Assembly: GCA_902764915.1 (NCBI GenBank)
Contig: CACWXY010000037.1
Span: 1-58,134, forward strand
Length of the DNA stretch: 58,134 bases
Source: an uncultured Eubacteriales bacterium
GTDB taxonomy: Bacteria; Bacillota; Clostridia; Christensenellales; Aristaeellaceae
Direction of reading: 5' to 3'
Part shown: positions 51,622 through 58,134 of the stretch, piece by piece
Position numbering within the stretch: the stretch's first letter is position 1
Layout: the number at the start of each line of letters is the position of its first letter
Program-made: the position numbers and the translations under genes
The notes under the pieces: model-generated
Database searches by the model: none
Told to the model about the DNA's origin: nothing
What the model saw: only the letters and a program-made list of their open reading frames with translations

Positions 51622-53436
51622 ATGAAAGCACTGTATGGAAAAATGTCGATCGTGCAGAAGATGACGGCGGCGTTTCTGGTGATCTGTATTGTATCCCTGT
51701 CCCTTTCGTCGACCGTGATTTCCCTGGCGAGCATGCGCAGTATCAACCGACGTACGGAGAATATGGCGCGGGCCGTCAGCGCGCAGGTTGCCGCAAACAT
51801 GCAGCATTTCATACAGTCCTATCAGGGCCTGATGATGGCTGTGCTGGTGGACTCGGATGTGCTGTCCGCGCTGGCAAGGGGTACGGTGCCCGTGTCTGCG
51901 CAGGCGGAATACCAGACGCAGATCAACCGGCTTCTGTTCCGTCTGATCAAAATACAGCCGGACCTGGTCTATGCCGGACTGGTACTGGAAAACGGCATGT
52001 CCTTTCAGACCGGTGTGACAGGGGAGACCGCTGATACGTCCTGTCTGATGGAAAAAGCCTGGATGCGCGAGTTTATCGGCGCACCGGACACGTTTGCCGT
52101 CGTGCCCATGCATGCGGGCGAGTATACGAACCGGTTCGGGCACGGCAGTGTCATCTCTGCCGTGCAGAAGCTGTACGGGCCTTCCGGGCGGTATGCCGGC
52201 GTGATTGTGCTGGATGTGGAGACGGCGTCGCTGGTGGACCTGGGGGATCCCACGCTGATTGAGGAAAACCTGCAGGGCGTACGCGTGGTCGTCGAAAACG
52301 CGCGGCACCAGATCCTGTATGATTCCCTGGGCGAAAGCGCGGACACGCCTGCGGATGCATACGGGTTCCGCATATATGAAAAGCCGGAGGAAGGGTTTAT
52401 CACGCTCTCTCAGGAACTGCCGGAGGAAGGGATTACCGTGCATACACTGTATCCGCGGACCACGCTGCGCCTTCTGCACAGGGAGCTGATCGGGGTGTCC
52501 GCACTGAGCGTGATCATCTGTATTCTTCTGTCCTGCTGCTGCGCGTTTCTGTTCAGCCGCTCGTTTACGCGCCCGATCACGCGGCTGCGTCAGGCGATCA
52601 GCCGGGCGGAGAACGAGGAGTATGTACGCGTGGAGGGGCGTGTCAATCAGGATGAGTTCGGAGAACTGATTCTGCATTACAATCGTATGGTGGAGCGGAT
52701 CGAGTACCTGATCAGACAGGTCTATCAGAAGGATCTGCAGAAGAAGAATGCACAGCTGATCGCGCTGCAGACACAGATCAACCCGCACATGATGTTCAAT
52801 ACCCTGGAATCCATCCGCATGAAGGCACTGCTGGCCGGCAATCAGGACGTGGCGGAGATGACCAGTCTTCTGGGGAAAATGTTCCGCGTGGCGCTGACCA
52901 GTGCCAATGAGCGGCACACGGTACAGAACGAACTGGACTATGTGCGCTCATTCCTGGCGCTGCAGAACCGGCGGTACCGGACGGAAAACACGCTGGAGGT
53001 GGACGTGGAGGAAGCACTTCTGCCGGTGCCATGCATGGTAATCCTCTTCCAGCCGCTGGTGGAGAACAGCTTAAGCCATGGCTCCGCAGGCCCGGACGTG
53101 CCGCTGCATATCCGGATCGTGGGCCGGCGGGAGGCCGGGGGAATGCGCTTTCAGGTGTCTGATGACGGGACGGGCATGGACCCGGATACACTGATGACGC
53201 TGTCGGATCATCTGGAGGCGATCCGGCAGGGACGCTTTGGCATGCAGCCGTATGATACCGACGGAAAGCAGCATATTGGGCTGGAAAACATTGCCAAGCG
53301 GCTGCAGCTGCAGTTCGGCGCACAGGCATGGCTGAGAATCGTGCACAGCAATGAAACGGGGACGGAGATTGAGATCGGGATGCCCGCGCTGGACAGAAGC
53401 GACGCGGCGCACCGGGAGGAGCCGGCATGGATGTGA
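51622..53436 (+). CDS. YesM-type sensor histidine kinase
   Basis: A 604-residue membrane kinase. Helix 1 spans residues ~13-35 and helix 2 ~290-315 (LSVIICILLSCCCAFLF); between them lies an extracellular dCache-like domain. A HAMP follows (RSFTRPITRLRQAISRAE), then the H-box TQINPHMMFNTLESIRMKAL, where the usual PHFLYNTL is PHMMFNTL. ATP motifs are QPLVENSLSHG, SDDGTGMD and IGLENIAKRL. Such kinases sense a glycan or its loaded binding protein. It overlaps the regulator gene by ten bases. Confidence 0.92.
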   Translation: MKALYGKMSIVQKMTAAFLVICIVSLSLSSTVISLASMRSINRRTENMARAVSAQVAANMQHFIQSYQGLMMAVLVDSDVLSALARGTVPVSAQAEYQTQINRLLFRLIKIQPDLVYAGLVLENGMSFQTGVTGETADTSCLMEKAWMREFIGAPDTFAVVPMHAGEYTNRFGHGSVISAVQKLYGPSGRYAGVIVLDVETASLVDLGDPTLIEENLQGVRVVVENARHQILYDSLGESADTPADAYGFRIYEKPEEGFITLSQELPEEGITVHTLYPRTTLRLLHRELIGVSALSVIICILLSCCCAFLFSRSFTRPITRLRQAISRAENEEYVRVEGRVNQDEFGELILHYNRMVERIEYLIRQVYQKDLQKKNAQLIALQTQINPHMMFNTLESIRMKALLAGNQDVAEMTSLLGKMFRVALTSANERHTVQNELDYVRSFLALQNRRYRTENTLEVDVEEALLPVPCMVILFQPLVENSLSHGSAGPDVPLHIRIVGRREAGGMRFQVSDDGTGMDPDTLMTLSDHLEAIRQGRFGMQPYDTDGKQHIGLENIAKRLQLQFGAQAWLRIVHSNETGTEIEIGMPALDRSDAAHREEPAWM

Positions 53437-54500
53437 GGATTCTGATTGTGGACGATGAACCGGAGATCGCGGAAGGCCTGGCGCTGATGCTGTCGACGCA
53501 TTCCAGTGAATACCGTGTGGTCGGCTGCGCACGGGACGGGCTGGAGGGCTTTGACAGGGCGATTGAGCTGCATCCGGACATCGTGATCACGGATATCCGT
53601 ATGCCGCAGGCCAGCGGACTGGATATGATCCGGGATATTAAGGCGTATGAGGCGCGGACGGAATATATTGTCATATCCGGGTATGCGGATTTTGAGTACG
53701 CCAAGCGCGCTATGGAATACGGCGTACAGTATTTCCTGACCAAGCCCATTGACGAGGAAGAGCTTTTCTCGAGCATAGAAAAGCTGCGCACGAAATGGCG
53801 CACCCAGGAAGAATACGTAGAGATGAGCGATCTGTTTCCTGCGGAGATGCTGGATGCCATGGAGGAAGCCATGGCAGTGCAGGACCGGCTTGCGCTGAAA
53901 AGGAGTCTTACGCAGCTTTTCGGCGTTCTGCGCAGCCATCAGGCGGAGCTGAGCCCGGAAAACCTGCGTATGCTGTGCCTAAATCTGGTGCTGTACGGCA
54001 CGCGCCGGTACCCGTATGCGTCCCTTCGCATCAACAGTTTTCTGGGAAAGAATGTACTGTCATCCCGAAGCGTTTCGCGCATGGACTCGCTGGATGAGAT
54101 GGAAAACTGGACCTATAACCTGCTCCGGGGTGCCGGGGAAATCTTGGACGCAGACAGCACCAGCGGACAGGGGGATCTGGTAGCGCAGGCCAAGGCGTAT
54201 ATCCAGGAGCACTTCGCCAGCAATATAACGCTCAATGAGATCTCGGAGCGCTTCTATGTAAACCCCTACTATTTCAGTCAGCTATTCAAGAAAAAGACCG
54301 GTACCAGCTATCAGAAGTACCTGACGGAACTGCGCATGAAACGGGCGGAAGTGCTTTTGCGCGAGACAGACCGGAAGATATACGAGATCTGCGAACAGGT
54401 GGGGTATACGGATGTGAACTATTTCAGTAAGCTGTTTGAGCGGACGACCGGAAAGAAGCCCTCGGCCTTTCGCATGGCCAGGGAAGTCCCCGACTCGTGA
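53427..54500 (+). CDS. YesN-type response regulator with AraC output domain
   Basis: A 357-residue regulator. The receiver domain (1-~120) has D9-D10-E11 and phospho-acceptor D56 (VITDIRMPQASGLDM). A helical linker follows. The last ~100 residues are an AraC-type double helix-turn-helix (FASNITLNEISERFYVNPYY, ICEQVGYTDVNYFSKLFERT, then GKKPSAFR). It presumably activates the transporter operon and the divergent GH106-like gene in response to the YesM-type kinase. Confidence 0.94.
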   Translation: MDVRILIVDDEPEIAEGLALMLSTHSSEYRVVGCARDGLEGFDRAIELHPDIVITDIRMPQASGLDMIRDIKAYEARTEYIVISGYADFEYAKRAMEYGVQYFLTKPIDEEELFSSIEKLRTKWRTQEEYVEMSDLFPAEMLDAMEEAMAVQDRLALKRSLTQLFGVLRSHQAELSPENLRMLCLNLVLYGTRRYPYASLRINSFLGKNVLSSRSVSRMDSLDEMENWTYNLLRGAGEILDADSTSGQGDLVAQAKAYIQEHFASNITLNEISERFYVNPYYFSQLFKKKTGTSYQKYLTELRMKRAEVLLRETDRKIYEICEQVGYTDVNYFSKLFERTTGKKPSAFRMAREVPDS

Positions 54501-54518
54501 CAGGCAGGAAAGCAGACG

Positions 54519-54556
54519 AAAAAACCAGGACATGCAGGCGCATGACCTGGTTTTTC
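54519..54556. terminator. Bidirectional terminator
   Basis: AAAAACCAGG and ATGC pair with GCAT and CCTGGTTTTT around a short loop, ending in T-runs on both strands, between convergent genes. Confidence 0.85.
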
Positions 54557-54564
54557 TGTTTCTG

Positions 54565-55392
54565 TCAGGGCTGGGGAAGCAGGCGCTTTTCGCTGGAGGA
54601 GAGCCCCAGGATATCCGCCAGCTGCAGTGCGGCATACCGCGCGTCATGACGGTAGGAGCGGATGGACGGCTGCACATCATAGCAGAAATTGCCGATAATC
54701 TCTGTTTCATAGCCGAGGGACTGGGCGTACTGCAGTCCTACGGCATGATACAGGACTTCCCCCCATCTCTGGTGATAGGAGGATGTGACAAGGGTCAGCG
54801 TTTCCATGCCCTGCTGATAGAGTATGGCGTAGGTATTGCGCGCATTGGCAGCTGTGTCCAGGGCGGTTTCGTCGGTAAAGATCCGGCTTTCTTCGATATG
54901 GCAGGTGTTTACCAGATACTGCTTCATCAGCCCGGCCTCTGTATGATGCTTCCGATTATTGCTTCCGGTAGCCCCGCCGCTGCACACGAGTATGGCGTCC
55001 GGGAACGCGCGTGCGGCTTCCGCTGCAGCCTCACAGCGGCCCTTGAGCTCGTCTGTCATCTCCCCGTTTTTCAGGGCATACCCGAGCACGACGAAGGCAT
55101 GGCGTGACGGGTCCGGAATGGGGAGCAGGGCGGGCAGGTCTTTTCCGTGGCAGAGAAGCGTATATGCGGGATTCAGGTATACGTCCTCCCAGTTTTTTAC
55201 AATAGCCATGGCCAAGGGATCGGAGAGAACGCCGGCTTCGCCTTCCAGCTTTTCCGCTGCGCCGTCATAGGGCTTTTCATAGGCGCGGACCAGATCCCGA
55301 AGCAGCCTTCCCATAGTCATTTTCGGCGCTGCATGGGCAGACGGCACAACGAACAGGCATGCAAGGCATGCAAGAACAGACAGGATTCGCAA
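54565..55392 (-). CDS. YdcF/ElyC-family (DUF218) exported protein
   Basis: A ~275-residue protein. An N-terminal signal or anchor (LRILSVLACLACLFVVPSAH) precedes the DUF218 domain: FVVLGYALKNGEM, ILVCSGGATGSNN, EAGLMKQYL, DETALDTAANARNT and LVTSSYHQRWG. The family includes ElyC/SanA envelope proteins; the exact reaction is unknown. The start is a TTG at 55392, because AAGGAGG lies eight bases upstream; the earlier TTG at 55428 has none. It directly follows the esterase-like gene and is probably cotranscribed. Confidence 0.85.
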   Translation of the reverse strand: MRILSVLACLACLFVVPSAHAAPKMTMGRLLRDLVRAYEKPYDGAAEKLEGEAGVLSDPLAMAIVKNWEDVYLNPAYTLLCHGKDLPALLPIPDPSRHAFVVLGYALKNGEMTDELKGRCEAAAEAARAFPDAILVCSGGATGSNNRKHHTEAGLMKQYLVNTCHIEESRIFTDETALDTAANARNTYAILYQQGMETLTLVTSSYHQRWGEVLYHAVGLQYAQSLGYETEIIGNFCYDVQPSIRSYRHDARYAALQLADILGLSSSEKRLLPQP

Positions 55393-55428
55393 GGGAATGC
55401 CTCCTTCCCGGGAAAACGGAGGGTTCAA

Positions 55429-56187
55429 TCAGGTGCGTGCAGGCGGTGTGGGCACGCCGTTGTTCATGCCGCCCATGACATCGGTGAGGAAGGAGAGGGC
55501 ATCCTCCGTCCAGTGATAGGCGGAGCGAGGCATGACAGACGCATCCTGTACGGAAGTGTCGCCGGTGGAAAAGCCATGAGGGCCGTGGCTGTAGATATGG
55601 CACTCGTAGACAACGCCATGGTCTTCCAGAGCACGCACAAACTGCAGTGTATTATCAACCGGGACAGAGTGATCCGTGCGCGCGGCAAACAGGAAACAGG
55701 GGGGCGTGTCGGCGGTGACATGCTCGATCAGGCTGGGGCCGTCCGCGTAGCGGGCGATATCTTTGCCCAGGAGTGCGTATCCGAGTATGACAGCATCGGG
55801 CCTGTGTGTGCCCAGGGTGGCTCCAGCTGCAGCAAGATGCCCGCCGGCGGAGAACCCAATGACCGCAAGACGCCCAGGCAGCAGATGCCACTCGTCCCGG
55901 TGCGCGTCAATGGTTTCCATGGCCCTGTCATAGTCCAGAAGCGGGTTTGGCCACGCAGCATGTTCCGCGACGGAATAGTGCAGGAGAAAAACCTGATAGC
56001 CGGCCGAGAGAAAAACGGATACCACCGGGTCCGATTCCCGAAGGGAACAGTACTGGTATCCGCCGCCTGGGATGACCAGAATACCAGGCCGTCTGTGCAG
56101 CTGGCGGTAGCCTCCGTCCACTTCCTGCAGATAGCAGGTCAGTGCTGTGTGACGTTCTGGATACAGGGGCAGTGTCTGCAGGATCAT
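55429..56187 (-). CDS. Alpha/beta hydrolase, acetyl-xylan-esterase-like
   Basis: A 252-residue serine esterase of the BD-FAE/Aes type. The oxyanion-hole segment is LVIPGGGYQYCSLRES, the nucleophile serine lies in VIGFSAGGHLAA (G-x-S-x-G), the aspartate in AARTDHSVPVDN, and the histidine in SHGPHGFS. All triad members are present. Related proteins deacetylate xylan or pectin oligosaccharides, which suits the neighbouring glycan locus. The ATG at 56187 follows AAAGGAAG. No signal peptide, so it acts inside the cell. Confidence 0.9.
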   Translation of the reverse strand: MILQTLPLYPERHTALTCYLQEVDGGYRQLHRRPGILVIPGGGYQYCSLRESDPVVSVFLSAGYQVFLLHYSVAEHAAWPNPLLDYDRAMETIDAHRDEWHLLPGRLAVIGFSAGGHLAAAGATLGTHRPDAVILGYALLGKDIARYADGPSLIEHVTADTPPCFLFAARTDHSVPVDNTLQFVRALEDHGVVYECHIYSHGPHGFSTGDTSVQDASVMPRSAYHWTEDALSFLTDVMGGMNNGVPTPPART

Positions 56188-56293
56188 AGGAGGACTTCCT
56201 TTCACAATAACAGGGATTTCGGTCCGTGAAAAGGCGGAGACGGGAGAATCGCTGTGCGGGACGGCTGGCATGCTGAACCAGTCGGATGGGCAT

Positions 56294-56322
56294 AGTATAT
56301 CATTACGGACTTTCCGTGAAAA
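56294..56322 (-). promoter_or_regulatory. Possible promoter of the esterase/YdcF pair
   Basis: On the minus strand TATACT (56299-56294) with a TTTTCA 17 bases upstream (56322-56317). The remaining bases to 56540 hold no gene. Confidence 0.45.
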
Positions 56323-56540
56323 CAGCCTTTTCCTGGAAGGCAGCCGTCGAATCTACGCAGCGGCCATGGTGATTACTGTGCCTGCAGCGACGGTCATGCC
56401 GGATGCGCATGGCTGCTGCATCGTCTGTGAAGAGATAGCAGGCGTTGACAGTTTTTCGTCCTTGCGGTACTCTCTTCATGATAAGCAAGGAAAGTGCCAA
56501 AACACCTGAAAAATGGTGGAGATAACACAATGTTTTTTAG

Positions 56541-56753
56541 AAGCCCATGCATATGCAGCCGATATATGGGACCAACCCCTTCGTCACGGTTGAGGGCAAC
56601 GGTAGAGGACGTACAAATGCTTACATAAAAGGCTCTGGAATCGATGTAGGAGCCGATATTTTCCGGAGAGGGCTCTGTTTGCCGAGCGATAACAAGATGA
56701 CAGAAGAGCAGCAGGACGTAATTATCGACATCATTCATAGGTGTTTTCGGTGA
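56541..56753 (+). pseudogene. C-terminal fragment of a DegT-family aminotransferase
   Basis: Seventy codons right after an in-frame TAG read KPMHMQPIYGTNPFV, GNGRGRTNAYIKG, GIDVGADIFRRGLCLPSDNK and MTEEQQDVIIDIIHRCF. This is the C-terminal end of DegT/DnrJ/EryC1 sugar aminotransferases, with the GLCLPSDNKM loop intact. Everything upstream, including the PLP-binding lysine, is missing. It marks the edge of a lost surface-polysaccharide locus. Confidence 0.8.
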
Positions 56754-56830
56754 TGTCGGCTGAATGTGCATCGGGCTCCCAATAGGATGTAAATCATGAC
56801 GGAAAGCAGTTCAACGAAGAGGTAAAGACT

Positions 56831-57237
56831 ATGCTGAGCATATATTACGGAGATATTGAGTCAGAAAAATACATCTTCAATCCGGATGTCTTCTTTAATA
56901 ATACTTATGAAGAAGAATGGATCACAGATCCGCTTACAAAGGATTGATTGACAGTCCTTTCTTAGGAGCAATCCCAACTGAGCGGCTTTCGGGTGGCGTA
57001 AAAACACTGATTCTGATGAAGTTTGATTCAGATCATATCTTTAATGCGTCAGCATGCGGAGACAATTGTGCTCCGTGGATATTAAGGATCGGGCAGGAGA
57101 AGAATCTGACAATTCGATTAGGCTATCTGATGAACTTTGGAAAAGAAAGTTTTGATATCGAAATCGTAAACCTGCATCGGATCGTGCACTCAATGAAAGA
57201 ATTGAATGAAGCGGTGATGGATCATCATCTCCTGTGA
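56831..57237 (+). pseudogene. DUF4869 gene broken by an internal deletion
   Basis: The first part (56831-56946) reads MLSIYYGDIESEKYIF and NTYEEEWITDPLTKD, then hits a TGA. The second part, in another frame, continues with IDSPFLGAIPTERLSGGVKT, FNASACGDNCAPWILRI and HRIVHSMKELNEAV. Together they form a DUF4869 protein lacking about 13 codons in the middle. The family is unassigned. It directly precedes a P-loop protein that often accompanies it. Confidence 0.65.
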
Positions 57238-57249
57238 AGAGGCATTGGC

Positions 57250-58071
57250 ATGGTTGGGAAATATGAGATAGAAGTATATAACAATAAGGTCCATTACTTC
57301 CTTACGATAAAGCGAAACATCACGATTCTCCAGGGAGACAGCGCGACCGGAAAAACAGAGTTGATCCGCCTGATCCAGGAGCATGAAACAAACGGAACAT
57401 CGTCAGGCATTACCCTGATTTGCGACGTGAAATGCACGGTGCTCACAGCGGTAGATTGGGAACTGAGACTGTCTTCCATGAACAGTCAAATCGTTTTTAT
57501 AGATGAGACCGCAGGGTTTCTTCGCTCCCAGCGATTTGCGGAATTAGTCAAGGGTTCAGATAACTATTTTGTGATCGTATCGCGGGATGCGCTTAGCCAA
57601 CTCCCCTATAGTGTAGATGAAATCTATGGACTCAGAAATGTTTCAGATACACAGAAGTACAAAACTTATAAGCGAATCTACAATGAGATGTACAAGTTGT
57701 ACCATCTTGATCCGCAGGGGACGAAAGATCCGGAAGTAATAATCACAGAGGATTCCAATTCCGGATATGAGTTTTTTGATACGTTGTATTACAGTCGATG
57801 CGTCTCTGCCTATGGAAAGAGCAATGTCTATGATAGCATTCGGAATGTGCAAGACAAAACGATGTTAGCCATAGTAGACGGTGCCGCCTTTGGTTCAGAG
57901 ATAGGGAAGGTTCTTCGTTATCTGGAAACGAGTAATGTGAACTGTACCCTGTATGCACCGGAGTCTTTCGAGTATCTGATTTTGAGTGCCGGACTTATAG
58001 ATGTACCGAAGGGAATTCTGCAAGAGACATATTTGTACGCAGCTTCCTGTATAATCCAAACTGACCGATGA
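57250..58071 (+). CDS. P-loop protein of unknown function, partner of DUF4869
   Basis: A 273-residue protein with a Walker A GDSATGKT at residues 29-36 and a Walker B-like QIVFIDETAGF near residue 80. The region between resembles small AAA-like or kinase-like nucleotide-binding domains but lacks ABC signatures. The remainder (ITEDSNSGYEFFDTLYYSRC, LAIVDGAAFGSEIGKVLRYL) is conserved-looking but unassigned. It is intact, while the DUF4869 gene just upstream is broken. GAAGAGG precedes the ATG. The pair recurs in gut Firmicutes by my recollection; no function is known to me. Confidence 0.7.
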   Translation: MVGKYEIEVYNNKVHYFLTIKRNITILQGDSATGKTELIRLIQEHETNGTSSGITLICDVKCTVLTAVDWELRLSSMNSQIVFIDETAGFLRSQRFAELVKGSDNYFVIVSRDALSQLPYSVDEIYGLRNVSDTQKYKTYKRIYNEMYKLYHLDPQGTKDPEVIITEDSNSGYEFFDTLYYSRCVSAYGKSNVYDSIRNVQDKTMLAIVDGAAFGSEIGKVLRYLETSNVNCTLYAPESFEYLILSAGLIDVPKGILQETYLYAASCIIQTDR

Positions 58072-58134
58072 AGGAGCGGTCAATTGAAAAGGAGGGTACC
58101 CCATAGTAAGATAGGAACGCTGACCAGGAGTTAG

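Overview
The window looks like a chromosomal segment of a moderately GC-rich, low-motility-type Firmicute of class Clostridia, most likely a gut or rumen member of the Christensenellales-like lineages. This rests on the gene families (NHLP/Nif11 RiPP export, LytS and YesMN-type two-component systems, DUF6273, DUF4177, DUF4869, DIP1984), on Firmicute-type Shine-Dalgarno sites (AGGAGG) and on classical TTGnnn-17-TATAAT promoters. The species cannot be named from the sequence alone.

Positions 1-16155 (minus strand) hold a complete ribosomally synthesised peptide (RiPP) locus. A LytS-type sensor kinase and a response regulator with a SARP-like output domain lie first. They are followed by a terminator and then a promoter carrying two 9-bp direct repeats one helical turn apart. 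From there a long collinear run reads radical SAM/SPASM maturase, three Nif11-leader precursors, one short-leader precursor, four exported proteins (triple lipocalin-like repeat protein, SH3b protein, a two-domain protein, an M15 peptidase), another short-leader precursor, an NHLP secretion protein and two NHLP ABC transporters, one with a C39 peptidase. All five candidate precursors share a Glu-Leu-x-x-Glu-x-Met-x-x-x-x-Gly-Gly processing site. The three Nif11 peptides have leaders of exactly 79 residues and an invariant C-X5-C-X15-C-X5-C core.

Positions 16200-25200 are an eroded accessory stretch: a truncated relaxase-like tail, a condensation-domain-like acyltransferase, about 1.2 kb without genes, a frame-broken DUF6273 gene, a four-repeat protein, a headless GLUG-repeat gene, a TetR regulator with a likely self-operator, and an intact ftsH.

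Positions 25700-33000 hold carbohydrate genes: solute-binding protein, two permeases, a small secreted protein and a GH30 enzyme on the minus strand, then a sugar-phosphate isomerase/epimerase-like enzyme. A tannase/feruloyl-esterase-like gene remnant (33199-33935) is broken by a 17-bp tandem duplication.

Positions 34000-45200 hold an unusual three-gene unit (unknown protein, XRE-HD hydrolase fusion, Nudix-PHP fusion), an IS630-family element, GNAT acetyltransferases, a DUF4177 protein, an HExxH membrane protein with a DIP1984 partner, a NifX-SlyD-type fusion, a DegV protein and a histidine phosphatase.

Positions 45260-56187 are a second glycan locus: a GH106-like enzyme divergent from an LplB/YtcP-type ABC transporter with its binding protein and a YesM/YesN-type two-component system, followed by a YdcF-family protein and an acetyl-esterase-like hydrolase. 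The right end (56300-58134) again contains remnants (DegT aminotransferase tail, broken DUF4869) and an intact P-loop protein.
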